64,000 bases of DNA from Streptomyces changanensis (GTDB taxonomy: Bacteria; Actinomycetota; Actinomycetes; Streptomycetales; Streptomycetaceae), in assembly GCF_024600715.1 (NCBI RefSeq), contig NZ_CP102332.1, positions 6,753,870 to 6,817,869 of the forward strand. Reading direction: 5' to 3'. Shown here in pieces: positions 52,815 through 61,676 of the stretch. Each line of letters opens with the position of its first letter. The stretch's first letter is position 1. The translations under genes and the position numbers were made by a program. The notes below the pieces were generated by a model. The model did no database searches. It was not told the origin of the DNA and worked only from the letters and a program-made list of their open reading frames with translations.

Positions 52815-53642
52815 ATGGCCTACGGGGAGAAACCCCAAACTCACGTCATCGACACCAGCAAAGCCAGCGCCGCGCGCATGTACGACTGGCTGCTGGGAGG
52901 GACGGAGAACTACGACGTCGACCGCGACGCCTGCGTCGAGCTCTTGAAGATCGCTCCCAGCAGCCAGCAGCTGGCCCGCAGCAACAGGGACTTCCTCAGA
53001 CGCGTGGTGCGCTTCCTGGCCGCAGAGAAAGGCATCACCCAGTTCCTCGACCACGGATCCGGGCTGCCGACGCAGGACAACGTGCACGAAGTCGCGCAGC
53101 GGCACCACAAGGACGCCAAGGTCGTCTACGTCGACGACGACCCCATGGTCCTCGCCCACGCCCGCACCTTCTTGGACGACAACGACAACACCAAGGTCCT
53201 CGGGTACGACATGCGGTGCACGGGCGACATCAGAGCGGCGACCGAGGGCTTCCTCGACTGGGACGAGCCCATCGCAGCCCTGTTCGTGTCCGTCCTGCAC
53301 TGCCTGCCGGACACCGACGACGAGAACGACCCGGCCAGGCTGATCCAGACCGTCGCCAGACAGCTTCCGGCCGGCAGCTACATGGTGATCTGCCAGCTGG
53401 TGAGCGATGACCCGGTCGTACGCCGCGATGTCACCGACCTGATGGCGGTGGCGACCAACGGCAAATGGGGCCGGGTCCGCGAGAAGCACGAAGTCCGACG
53501 CTTCTTCGACGGCCTGGACATCGAGAACCCCCCGGGGCTCGTCGATGTGATCGACTGGCGACCGGACTCCGCGCCTCCCCCCATGCACCTCAGGCCGACG
53601 GACTGGGTGGAGTGGGGCGGCCTCGCCCGCATTCCGGGATGA
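52815..53642 (+). CDS. DUF574-type SAM-dependent methyltransferase
   Basis: A 275-aa protein of the family PF04672. VIDTSKASAARMYDWLLGGT (ARxYDxxLGGxxN) is the diagnostic start; FLDHGSGLPTQDNVHEVAQR is the SAM motif I variant; VVYVDDDPMVLAHAR and AALFVSVLHCLPD follow. The length is typical. The methyl acceptor is unknown for most members. GGGAG lies 5 nt before ATG 52815. Such genes are often found with XRE/DUF397 pairs, as here, though convergent. Confidence 0.92.
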   Translation: MAYGEKPQTHVIDTSKASAARMYDWLLGGTENYDVDRDACVELLKIAPSSQQLARSNRDFLRRVVRFLAAEKGITQFLDHGSGLPTQDNVHEVAQRHHKDAKVVYVDDDPMVLAHARTFLDDNDNTKVLGYDMRCTGDIRAATEGFLDWDEPIAALFVSVLHCLPDTDDENDPARLIQTVARQLPAGSYMVICQLVSDDPVVRRDVTDLMAVATNGKWGRVREKHEVRRFFDGLDIENPPGLVDVIDWRPDSAPPPMHLRPTDWVEWGGLARIPG

Positions 53643-53666
53643 CACCGCGGTGAAGCCGCCACGGAA

Positions 53667-53680
53667 CGGGCCCGGGCCCG
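53667..53680. terminator. Short GC palindrome between convergent genes
   Basis: CGGGCCCGGGCCCG is a 14-bp palindrome in the 48-nt gap between two convergent genes, a plausible bidirectional terminator, although short. Confidence 0.35.
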
Positions 53681-53690
53681 CACAGCAGCT

Positions 53691-54608
53691 CTACGCCGGC
53701 CCGTCCGTGGCGGCCAGCCGCTCCCAGTGGGCGAGCGCCTGCTCCAGCGCCGCGGTGCTCTGCTCGCGGTCGTACGCGCTCGCGCGGACGTTGTCCAGCA
53801 GTCGGCGGTACTTGTCGAGCTGAGGCTTCTGCGTGATGTAGTTCGCCCCGTCGAGGTGTTCCACGTAGGCGAGCTCCTGGCGGTCGCCGAACGTCAAGTG
53901 GAACAGGGGGTAGGGAGGCATGATGGCCTCCTTGGGCACGATACGGACATTGACACGGTTGGTCCGCGTCGCCTTGAGGAGGAACGCCATCTGTTTCACC
54001 ATCACGTCCGCGGAACCGTACGGCCGATAGAGCACGTCCTCGCTTATGTGGGCGGCCAAGGTGGGGACACCCTTGTCGAGCATGACCTGCCGCTTCATCC
54101 GCAGGGCGACGATGCGTTCGATGTCAGTGGGCGCGACGCCGAGCTCCATCATCGACACCAGCGCCCGCGCGTAGTCCTCGATCTGCAGCAGCCCCGGCAC
54201 GACACGTGGGTCGAAGACGGAGATCTTCTCGGCGGTGCCCTCGAGGCGGATCAGGCGCTTGAGGAAGTTGGGCGTCACATCGGCGAATTGCGCGTAGAGG
54301 TCGGCGTTCCCCGCCTGCGCCAGCAGCTGGTCGAGCTGACCCTGCTGCTCCCGGGACAGCCGGTAGAACACGGCCAGGTCATGGACGTCCCGCGGCTTGG
54401 CCGGGCTCTCCCCCCGCTCCAAACGGCTGATCTTCGAGGTCGAGGCCCGGATCACCCGCGCGGCGTCGGCCAGGGTGTACCCGAGACGCTCGCGGTGGAA
54501 CCTCAGCTCATCACCGAGCAGCCGGCCGGCGGGGCGCTGCTCGTCCGACGCCTGTATGCGGATGACGTCGGCGTCCGACTCGAGGCGGGACTTGCGGGCG
54601 GCGGGCAT
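53691..54608 (-). CDS. XRE-family regulator with DUF5753 effector domain
   Basis: A 305-aa regulator. The HTH covers about residues 30-85 (LRFHRERLGYTLADAARVIR, ASTSKISRLERGESPAKPRD). The DUF5753 domain follows (FDPRVVPGLLQIEDYARALV, IERIVALRMKRQVMLDKGVP and on). This is the commonest paired regulator in Streptomyces; its partner DUF397 gene lies 95 nt upstream on the other side, on the same strand and transcribed first. Such pairs affect development and antibiotic production and behave like toxin-antitoxin-style or sensor pairs; the role here is not known. Confidence 0.92.
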   Translation of the reverse strand: MPAARKSRLESDADVIRIQASDEQRPAGRLLGDELRFHRERLGYTLADAARVIRASTSKISRLERGESPAKPRDVHDLAVFYRLSREQQGQLDQLLAQAGNADLYAQFADVTPNFLKRLIRLEGTAEKISVFDPRVVPGLLQIEDYARALVSMMELGVAPTDIERIVALRMKRQVMLDKGVPTLAAHISEDVLYRPYGSADVMVKQMAFLLKATRTNRVNVRIVPKEAIMPPYPLFHLTFGDRQELAYVEHLDGANYITQKPQLDKYRRLLDNVRASAYDREQSTAALEQALAHWERLAATDGPA

Positions 54609-54703
54609 GCGAACTCCGGACCACTAGGCAGAAAATTGCCCCCAGAATGCCGCTTGCATGCCCGCCGCACAAATTATGACCAAGGCTTAGCTTTCAGTTG
54701 CCC

Positions 54704-54937
54704 CTAAACGGCGAGACGGTCGAACTCCGAGCCCTTCGCACCCTCCAGGAAGGCCTTCAGTTCCGCCTTCGTGAAGATCAACGCCGGGCCCTCCGGGTCC
54801 CGGGAGTTGCGCACGGCCACGCCGCCTTCGGGGAGGCCCGCCACCTCGATACACTCACCGGCCCCCACGCTCGCCTGAGCCTTCACCCAGGTCACACCCA
54901 TGATCTCGCCAGCCGAGACACCGTTTTTGATCGTCAT
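54704..54937 (-). CDS. DUF397 protein, partner of the XRE regulator
   Basis: A 77-aa DUF397 protein: MTIKNGVSAGEIMGVTWVKA, ECIEVAGLPEGGVAVRNSRD, PEGPALIFTKAELKAFLEGA. The WxKA, CIEVA and VRxSRDP motifs are diagnostic. ATG 54937 has GAGGGG at 7 nt; the ATG two codons earlier (54943) is too close to the site. It is upstream of the XRE gene on the same strand, with a promoter possible in between. Confidence 0.9.
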   Translation of the reverse strand: MTIKNGVSAGEIMGVTWVKAQASVGAGECIEVAGLPEGGVAVRNSRDPEGPALIFTKAELKAFLEGAKGSEFDRLAV

Positions 54938-54943
54938 CGCCAT

Positions 54944-56343
54944 TCCCCTCACCCTTCTCGTCGTCTGACAAACGCGTGCACACAATTCCCATGTGGGAAG
55001 TCCAAGTGCCACTCATGCAAGGGTAGTCGGGCAGACCGCATGCGAACATTTCCCCGAAAGAGTGCAGTTCGACGCTGCTTATACGATCAACACTCATGCC
55101 GTGTTGCGTGCCGGGCCGTCGCACCCGAGCGGGATAGGCCCGAACATCGCAGATACCGCCGACCGGCAGACGTGCCCTCGTCCGGCGGGCCACAGGAGTA
55201 GCACGTCCCGCTCTACGGACCCACACCGGTCAGGTTCGTGCAACCAGCCGTGCCTACCGTCCGGGCCAGTCCTCACCGCTACGCCGGGCAGGACCCGGCA
55301 CGGAGAGCACGCGGACCGGTGGCGGAGGCAGCGTGCGAGTTCCCAGACGCCGTGCATCGGCACGGGCTGGAACGCGGCGGCCGCCGCGACACGCCCTGGT
55401 CGCGATCGAGACGCCGGCCATCGCATTCGTCCACGTCGACCCTGAGTTGTGAGGCCCTGCCCGCGTGACGGCCGCGGCAACCACGGTCCGCCGGCATCCG
55501 GCTGCGGGCCGAAACCGAGAAGGGGGCCGCCACATGGGGATGCCGGGTCCGCGTACCGAGCGCCAACACCCGGGCGGCGCGGGCGCGGTCCCGGCGGGGC
55601 CCGGTCTCGCCGCCGGCTGCCGGTGCATCGCCAGCCGCCGATGTCCGCGCGACAGCCGCGCTCCGGCCACCGAGTTCACCCTCGCTGCCCCGCCGTCGGG
55701 CCCTCGCTGCTGAGCGGCTTCGTCCGGCCCATCGCCTGTGCCGCCACGACGCGCAGCTCTCACCTCCCCATCCAGTCCGCGACGCTGCCTCGCTCCGGCC
55801 GCGCCTGCACTCCGGACTGCCGTTCACCCGCCGCTCCCGCGCCGCCTCGCCGGCGGGCTCCCCGTCGCCGCGCTGGGCCCGCCGTCCGACCACCACATTG
55901 TTCGGCCGCGCTTCGGGCCCTTCCCCGGGTCGTATCCGCGCTGCTGCTGCCTCCCCGGCGCGCCCCGCGGACTACGCCGCCCGTAGGTCCCCTCCCGCTG
56001 CGGCATGTCTCCTGCCCGCTCCGCCGGATCTGGCGCCCGGCGCAGCGCTGATCTCGATCGGTCCAGGTCAGTGCTGGCCAGGGTGATCGCGAGTACGAGG
56101 TGGTGGACGGCGTTCAGGCACTACTCCGGCCGCCGTGCTCGGATCGGACAAGGTACACGCCCCGTACAGGGCCAGCACACCGGTCAGCACCGCGGAGTCG
56201 ACGGCCGGGTCAAGGATCTCCTCTTCGGCGAGCTCGCCGCCGGCGACGAGGTCGTGCACCAGGTCGGCCCCTCTCCCGGATCGCGTGGCTACCGTTCGGC
56301 GACTTCGGAGCCCGCGTAAAAAGGCCCGTCTCAGCGGACTGCT
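54944..56343. other. 1.4-kb region without a supportable gene
   Basis: Very GC-rich from 55100 on. Translations in all frames are Arg/Ala/Pro/Gly mixtures. A 38-bp block at 55692-55729 resembles 49841-49878, so this region and the one at 49.4-50 kb may derive from the same element. The first 120 bp, less GC-rich, should hold the promoter of the DUF397 gene. Confidence 0.45.
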
Positions 56344-56553
56344 TCACCGCCGGCAGCTGCCCGCCGTTCTCGCCAGGCGGGCCGCTCTGGTGGCGATCTT
56401 CACCTTCGACAGGTCGACGTGGGAGAGGTCGACCAGCCAGGCGCCGGGCAGCTTCGCGTCGAACACCGGGTTCGTGACGTGCGTCGGTGCCCCGAGGCCG
56501 ACGTTCAGGCCGTTGGCGCCGGCGGCGAAGGCCATGGTGACGGTCGTGGCCAT
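56344..56553 (-). CDS. Small hypothetical protein, 69 aa
   Basis: MATTVTMAFAAGANGLNVGL, GAPTHVTNPVFDAKLPGAWL, VDLSHVDLSKVKIATRAARL and a short end. GGGAGG lies 8 nt before the ATG. The composition is protein-like, unlike neighbouring frames. It is downstream of an IS5 transposase tail on the same strand and may itself be a fragment. No family recognised. Confidence 0.42.
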   Translation of the reverse strand: MATTVTMAFAAGANGLNVGLGAPTHVTNPVFDAKLPGAWLVDLSHVDLSKVKIATRAARLARTAGSCRR

Positions 56554-56630
56554 CGCCCAGTCCTCCCGCACAGGCCCGCCGTCGGTGGGTGGGTTTCCCT
56601 GTGCGAGCGCCCTAGGGAGCGTCTTGTCGA

Positions 56631-56867
56631 TCATGTGTCGAGCCAGATGAGTGTGCCGGCGAGGGTGACGGCGGCGAGGTAGCGGTCGGGGCGCTTGTCG
56701 TAGCGGGTGGCGATGCCGCGCCATTGTTTGAGGCGGTGGAAGCAGCGTTCGACGATGTTGCGGCGTCGGTAGACGGCCCTGTCGAACCCGCAAGGTCGTT
56801 CACGACGCCGTTTGCGGCCGGCGAGCTGGTCGACGCGTTCGGGGATGGTGGCCTTGTGGCTGGTGTC
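56631..56867 (-). pseudogene. IS5-family transposase C-terminal part (minus strand)
   Basis: The minus strand reads TIPERVDQLAGRKRRRERPC, FDRAVYRRRNIVERCFHRLK, QWRGIATRYDKRPDRYLAAV, TLAGTLIWLDT and a stop, the tail of an IS5-group transposase. At 56867 it meets the plus-strand transposase half head to head. N-terminal and central parts are absent. Confidence 0.8.
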
Positions 56868-57413
56868 GGTCGACTCCACGGTCGTCCGCGCTCACCAGCA
56901 CGCGGCCGGGGCCCGAAAAGGGGGCTTCGCGACCCGGCCCTCGGCCGGTCCAGAGGCGGCCTGACCAGCAAGATTCACCTGGCCTGTGAAGGGCGGGGCC
57001 GTCCGCTCGCTTTCGTCGTGACGGGCGGCAACACCAACGACTGCACCCGGTTCATCGCCGTTATGGAAGCGGTCCGGGTGCCCCGGATCGGCCCCGGGCG
57101 GCCCAGGGTACGGCCTGATCACGTCCTGGGCGACAAGGGCTACAGCTCGAAGGCGATCCACACGTGGCTCCGCCGCCGGGGCATCGCCCACACCATTCCC
57201 GAGCGGGCCGACCAGGTCCGTAACCGGGCTCGGCGAGGCAGCCGCGGAGGCCGCCCGCCGGTCTTCGACCGCGAGGCATACAAGCACCGCAACGTGGTGG
57301 AACGCTGCTTCAACGGCTTGAAGCAGTGGCGAGGCATCGCTACCCGGTATGACAAGACCGCCCAGTCCTACGAAGCAGCCGTCACGCTCGCCTCACTCCT
57401 GATGTGGGCGTGA
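56868..57413 (+). pseudogene. IS5-family transposase C-terminal half (plus strand)
   Basis: VDSTVVRAHQHAAGARKGGF carries the first catalytic Asp; a frameshift of the kind these elements use (near 56930) leads into RSRGGLTSKIHLACEGRGRP, LAFVVTGGNTNDC, VLGDKGYSSKAIHTWLRRRG (second Asp), RNVVERCFNGLKQWRGIATR (Glu) and LASLLMWA. The DDE residues are present but the N-terminal 100 residues are missing, replaced by the tail of another transposase in inverse orientation. Confidence 0.82.
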
Positions 57414-57502
57414 CATTGGACGACAACCCTCAAGGCGGCAGTGTCGCGGCCCGCAGACGAACCCGGCGGGCCGCGACGAAAGATGGGCCAAGGCCGGAAA
57501 GA

Positions 57503-58093
57503 TCACATACTGCCTGTGTACGAGGGACGCATCGCGTACGTGTTGTCCCAGGCTCCGGTGGTAACGCATCCTGCCCGGTCGTTCAGGTTCAGCGTCTCCT
57601 CGGTGATACCCCACCGCTTGTCTTTGTCCCACCTGCCGTTGCTGTAGAAGTACCCATACCGCTTCGCTCGGCCATTGACATCTCGGAGCACATCCAGGCG
57701 TCGGCTCCCCAGGAACTGAATGGCTTCCTGGTTCCGGTCCCCGTCGTAGCCGCATCGCTCGTCGGCGAACAGGTAGGCAGTCCACTTGGTATCGGACACG
57801 TTCATGTAGGCCGAGGAAGGCTGGTTCTGTGCGGCGTGGCCTTCCAGAGTGAAGTCATGGCGCTCCTCGGCTACGGGGAAGATCCAGACTTTGCCGTCTT
57901 TGTTGTGAGCGTTCAGGTCGTGGTCCTGGTACAGGCACAGGCTCTTGCTGGGACAGACGTCGGTGCCCTGCCCCACCAGCTCCTGCACGGCCGGAGCTGC
58001 CGAAGCCGCGCGCGGCTCGTCTCCCTGAGCGACGCCTGTCAGGGAGACCGTGCATGTGGCTGCGAGTGTCATCGAGAGTGCAAGTCGCTTCAT
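57503..58093 (-). CDS. Secreted protein resembling peptidase inhibitor family I36
   Basis: A 196-aa protein with a clear signal peptide (MKRLALSMTLAATCTVSLTG, cleavage near VAQG). The mature part begins with VCPSKSLCLYQDHDLN, the cysteine and aromatic pattern of the crystallin-like I36/SMI-type inhibitors, followed by DTKWTAYLFADERC and FYSNGRWDKDKRWGITEETL. It may inhibit extracellular proteases. ATG 58093 is the first start giving a proper signal peptide. Confidence 0.75.
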   Translation of the reverse strand: MKRLALSMTLAATCTVSLTGVAQGDEPRAASAAPAVQELVGQGTDVCPSKSLCLYQDHDLNAHNKDGKVWIFPVAEERHDFTLEGHAAQNQPSSAYMNVSDTKWTAYLFADERCGYDGDRNQEAIQFLGSRRLDVLRDVNGRAKRYGYFYSNGRWDKDKRWGITEETLNLNDRAGCVTTGAWDNTYAMRPSYTGSM

Positions 58094-58251
58094 GGACGGT
58101 GAACGCCTTACATCCCCACAGGTCACGCCCACTCAGCCGCTGAGTCCGCAACGCCGCGAGTAGTTTCTTCACAGCCCGGGAATGTAGATGGTGCCTTCCA
58201 GGCGGTGCGGGCGTTGGCTCGGGACGGGTGTGACGCGGCAGTGGCAGCGGA

Positions 58252-58902
58252 TCACGTGAAGACGTGGCTTTGCGGGACGTTCCACTCGTTGGGCAGCCGT
58301 GGGTAGAACGCGTTGATGGCCGTCCCGGTGAAGTCCCCAGCCATGTTATAGGTGATACGGACTTCGCTGTTGGCCGTCACCGCGTGGTCCTTGAACCCCA
58401 GGATGGCGTCGGGGTGGGTGATCGGTACGAACGTGATCCCGCCCCACGGCGTCACCGTGACGATCCAGAGCTGGGTGTCCTCAGGAGCGCCGTTCTTCCC
58501 GCGCCACTTGTCGCCGACCTTGTCGAGGAGGCCGACCTGGACGGCGTCGGCCTCGCTCTTGGGGGCATCTTGGTGGACGGTGATGCGCCGGCGCTGCGGC
58601 CCCGGCGTGCCGTCGCCCGCGCCGGCGGGGCGCGACGCCTGGCCCGCGGCGCTCTCGATGAAGTACAGCGGTCGCTCTCCGAAAGAGCCGCCACGGGTGA
58701 AGTACCAGAGATGGCCCTGCGCCTCCTTGGTGGCACAGTCGAGTGCGGTAACCAGCATTGCTCCCTTGTCGTGGCTCTCCCCCTTCAGCTCGACGGGCCG
58801 CAGGTAGCTACCGTTTGAGGCGTGGACGAGCATGACCGGCCGATTCTCGTGCAGCGCTGCCACGATCGCGTTGTCGTAAGCGTTCTTCACTTCATCGTTC
58901 AC
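58252..58902 (-). CDS. Hypothetical protein, 216 aa
   Basis: Starts MNDEVKNAYDNAIVAALHEN with no signal peptide. PVMLVHASNGSYLRPVELKG and HLWYFTRGGSFGERPLYFIE suggest repeated beta strands as in beta-trefoil or ricin-like folds; EVRITYNMAGDFTGTAINAF follows. It could bind a carbohydrate or protein ligand. It is upstream of the inhibitor-like gene, 159 nt apart, same strand; no family recognised. Confidence 0.68.
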   Translation of the reverse strand: MNDEVKNAYDNAIVAALHENRPVMLVHASNGSYLRPVELKGESHDKGAMLVTALDCATKEAQGHLWYFTRGGSFGERPLYFIESAAGQASRPAGAGDGTPGPQRRRITVHQDAPKSEADAVQVGLLDKVGDKWRGKNGAPEDTQLWIVTVTPWGGITFVPITHPDAILGFKDHAVTANSEVRITYNMAGDFTGTAINAFYPRLPNEWNVPQSHVFT

Positions 58903-59259
58903 TGACTGCCTCAGCCCTTGATCGTTCTCCGCCCACTACAGACGGTTGTCGGATACCAGCAAGTCACAGGAGTGCCCACGTCGGCAAGATCACTTTTGGG
59001 CGTTGCGGCGTGTGTTCATGAGGCACAGCCGGATTTGGGAGTCGCTTCCCACAGTCCCCGCGCGATGACGCCTTGGATCGGATCAACGTGCTCTGGGTTC
59101 TGTGATCAACGGTCACCCCTATGCGTTCCGCTCGCATCTCACCTGCGGAAACGTGTGCGCATCGTGGCCCACGGTCCGCACCGCTCGGTGACACCCTGCC
59201 AGGCCGTCCCGGTGCGGAACCTTCACACGATCCCAGACAGGATCATTTGAAGACACCGC
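58903..59259. other. Intergenic region, no gene recognised
   Basis: Nothing convincing on either strand. The sequence at 59229-59255 (ATCATTTGAAGACACC) resembles IS5-type element ends, so it may hold a transposon scar. Confidence 0.4.
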
Positions 59260-59655
59260 CTAGGCGGTCTGCGTGGGGTTGGCGGCCACCAGCAGTGCGG
59301 CGAGCGCGACGGGGGCGGCGGTCTGGTACCCGATCCACACCTCACCCCCGGCGCTGCTTCCCTGCCACGCCATCAGGAGGCCGGCAAGGGCGGCCAGCAC
59401 CCAGCCGCTGTCGTAGGCAACCATGAGCCGCGTGTAAGTGCGCACCGGGCGGCTTCGTACATATCCGATCTCGATCCCACCACCGATCAGCAAGGCCACG
59501 CCAGAGGCAACCATCAACCAGGCGGGCACGCCGAGCAGACGACCGAGTGGGGCAGCTCCGACGATGTAGACAGCAGCGAGTAACACCTTGAAGACGCCAT
59601 CGGCGATGATCCCCACTGTCCGGCGTGTCGCTGGCGGTGTCACGATCTGGGCCAT
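59260..59655 (-). CDS. Four-helix membrane protein
   Basis: A 131-aa protein with four hydrophobic segments (ADGVFKVLLAAVYIVGAAPL, VPAWLMVASGVALLIGGGIE, SGWVLAALAGLLMAW and YQTAAPVALAALLVAAN). It resembles small integral membrane proteins commonly controlled by a neighbouring TetR. ATG 59655 follows GAAGGAACG. It is divergent from the TetR gene at 59719. Confidence 0.8.
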   Translation of the reverse strand: MAQIVTPPATRRTVGIIADGVFKVLLAAVYIVGAAPLGRLLGVPAWLMVASGVALLIGGGIEIGYVRSRPVRTYTRLMVAYDSGWVLAALAGLLMAWQGSSAGGEVWIGYQTAAPVALAALLVAANPTQTA

Positions 59656-59697
59656 GAGCGTTCCTTCCTGAGTTCGTCCCGACTGGTCTAATAACGA

Positions 59698-59714
59698 GAT
59701 TACGGCAATAATCG
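59698..59714. promoter_or_regulatory. Candidate TetR operator
   Basis: GATTA-6 nt-TAATC (inside GATTACGGCAATAATC) lies in the AT-rich 63-nt gap between the divergent TetR and membrane-protein genes, next to TCTAATAACGAG. Its place fits control of both promoters. Confidence 0.45.
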
Positions 59715-59718
59715 CTCT

Positions 59719-60348
59719 ATGAGAATGACGAGAGCAGAGGCCAAGGAACGCAACCGCCGCGCCTTGCTGGATGCTGCGTTCCGGGTAGTCTCTCGAGACG
59801 GGCAAGGGGCCAAGCTTGAGGAGATCGCCGAACGGGCCGACCTGACCACCGGCGCCATCTACTCACTGTTCGGGAGCAAGAACGGCCTGGTGGTCGCCTT
59901 GGTTGCCGACTACCTGCGGCCGCACTACGAAGAGGTAGAGCAGGCGGTTCCCTCCGGGCTGGATCTGCTTGAAGCGGTCAATGCCTTTGCCCGGTACTAC
60001 CGGCGTAGTTGTGACGCTCCCGATGCGCATTCTCGCCTGGCGCTCCAGATCACCTTGCTGGACATGGCCCTGCACGACCCAGACCTGGGATCCCAACTCG
60101 CCAAGTCCATCCGATCGCAGGAGGACCACCTGATCGCGCTGTTCACGGGAAGGTCGCACAACGGGAGCGTCATAACGCCGCACCAGGCACAACGCCTGGC
60201 CACCGCACTCAGGGCGCTGTTCGTCGGCCTGAGCCAGGGCGTCATCCTCGGCCTCGCGCATGGTGCCGATGAGCAGTACTTCGCCGCCGCTGCCTGCGCC
60301 TTGGTGTCTGATATGTCACTGATTGATAATGATCTGGATGCTTCGTGA
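59719..60348 (+). CDS. TetR-family transcriptional regulator
   Basis: A 209-aa regulator. The HTH is at about 12-55: RRALLDAAFRVVSRDGQGAK, IAERADLTTGAIYSLFGSKN. The C-terminal ligand/dimer domain follows (FARYYRRSCDAPDAHSRLAL, ATALRALFVGLSQGVILGLA). It probably represses the divergent membrane-protein gene. ATG 59719; ATG 59725 is an alternative. Confidence 0.92.
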   Translation: MRMTRAEAKERNRRALLDAAFRVVSRDGQGAKLEEIAERADLTTGAIYSLFGSKNGLVVALVADYLRPHYEEVEQAVPSGLDLLEAVNAFARYYRRSCDAPDAHSRLALQITLLDMALHDPDLGSQLAKSIRSQEDHLIALFTGRSHNGSVITPHQAQRLATALRALFVGLSQGVILGLAHGADEQYFAAAACALVSDMSLIDNDLDAS

Positions 60349-60364
60349 TGGTTGCTGCGTAAGC

Positions 60365-60683
60365 GTGCACCCTTCCCCTTCTTCTCCAGCTTGGTGGCCT
60401 CGTGCTCTGCTCGAGCGGCCTCGCGTCGGGCGTGGGCGACCCAGCGGATTGCGGTGTGGCGGTGCATCCCGGTCACGTCGGCGAGGATCGGGCTGGGGGG
60501 TCAGCGGCGCATGCCCCGGAGGAGCGATTGAGGGCCGGGGTGTACTCGCGATAGCTGGGGTCGCAGCAGTGGTTGTTCGGCAAGGTTCCGCAGGAGCACG
60601 GCGAGTCGGGGAGGCAGCAGGACGGAGTGTCGGCCCAGGACCAGGTGGGCGTGCTTGTCGCCGAACTTGAGGCGCTCGGGGTG
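60365..60683 (-). pseudogene. Site-specific recombinase/integrase-like C-terminal remnant
   Basis: Directly after the IS5 fragment the same frame reads HPERLKFGDKHAHLVLGRHS, VLLPPRLAVLLRNLAEQPLL, a stop at about 60505, then PILADVTGMHRHTAIRWVAH and ARREAARA. The last part is the end of Streptomyces tyrosine-recombinase-like proteins (PVLADLLGIHxNTAxRWV). An internal stop and missing N-terminus show it is dead. Confidence 0.6.
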
Positions 60684-61030
60684 TCAGATGGCAGACCTTC
60701 CCAGGGCCCCCTTTTCGGACCCCGCCGCATGCTGATGTGCCCGCACCGTCGTCGAGTCCACGCAGACGATGGACCAGTCGAGGGTCCCGACGGCGTCGGA
60801 GTGCTGCTGGACATGCGCCAGCAGCCGGTCCCATGTGCCGTCGGCGGACCAGTGGCGGAAGCGTTCGTAGACCGTCTTCCACGGCCCGTACCGTTCGGGC
60901 AGGTCACGCCAGGCGGTACCGGTGGACAGCTTCCACAAGATCCCGTTCACGACCTGGCATCGACCCGGTCGTCGCCCAACAGCGCCGTCAGCGGCCCCTT
61001 TCATCACAAGGTCGCTGACGGCGTTCCTGT
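60684..61030 (-). pseudogene. IS5-family transposase N-terminal part
   Basis: VVNGILWKLSTGTAWRDLPE, RYGPWKTVYERFRHWSADGT, WDRLLAHVQQHSDAVGTLDW and VDSTTVRAHQHAAGSEKGAL end in a stop. This is the first ORF of a frameshift-type IS5 element, lacking its first 20 or so residues and all of the second ORF; integrase-like DNA follows in its place. Confidence 0.78.
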
Positions 61031-61097
61031 GATCAGATCCGAGCGCGATGCCGCCTCCGCGGCGACCGCCTGGAGCTGAACACAACGACTTGACAGG

Positions 61098-61484
61098 GAA
61101 CGAGGCGAACACAGGCTGCGCTGCGAGAGCTGATCGCCGCTCGCGGATGGCCGGGCGAGGCCCTGGTCGGGCGGCAGGCCGCCGCGGCTGCCTCGCTGCT
61201 CGCACAGCATGCCGACCGGCACCCCGACCTCCAGCAGGAGTGCCTTGAGCTGCTCGCGACCGCAGGCGACGCCGACCCGCGACACGAAGCCCAGCTGGAG
61301 GACCGGGTACGGATCGCCCGAGGACAGCAACTGATCTTCGGCACCCAGCTGACACCAGGCCCCGACGGCACGCTCGTTCTCTATCCCGTTGCGCACCCAG
61401 GAGAGGCCGAGACGCTGCGGGCCGCATGGGGGTTCGAACCGCTGAAGACGTACATGGAGCAGGTCGCGGTCGGCGTCCGGTAGC
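61098..61484 (+). pseudogene. Truncated second DUF6624 copy
   Basis: LRELIAARGWPGEALVGRQA, LLAQHADRHPDLQQECLELL, EDRVRIARGQQLIFGTQLTP and RAAWGFEPLKTYMEQVA are close to the gene at 48.7-49.2 kb. The N-terminal third is missing, and compared with that gene a one-base insertion near 61115 shifts the frame before the first conserved block. Similarity between the loci continues about 80 bp past the stop codons. Confidence 0.75.
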
Positions 61485-61555
61485 GGCTGGCCCAGGGGCG
61501 CCAGGCAGCGGGCGCGAAGACGGGCTCCGCCGTACTGCGGCCGGCGACAGTCATG

Positions 61556-61660
61556 ATCGACACCGCCTCCTTCCATGCCGCGGACGCCACCCTCGACGAC
61601 TGCGGCGTACTCATCGCCGCCCCTGCCGGCGCGGGCAAGACGAGCTGTGGCGTCTCCCGT
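61556..61660 (+). pseudogene. Possible P-loop protein start fragment
   Basis: From ATG 61556: MIDTASFHAADATLDDCGVL then IAAPAGAGKTSC, which contains a Walker A-like APAGAGKT. The frame loses protein character after about 35 codons. The same ATGATCGACACCG occurs after the DUF6624 gene at 49271, so both copies once continued into the same neighbour. Weak evidence. Confidence 0.3.
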
Positions 61661-61676
61661 TGGCGGTGTGAAGGCG

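Noticed and set aside
58970..59255. Possible transposase tail (VRNLHTIPDRII) before the membrane-protein gene
   Set aside because: Too short and without a recognisable transposase motif.
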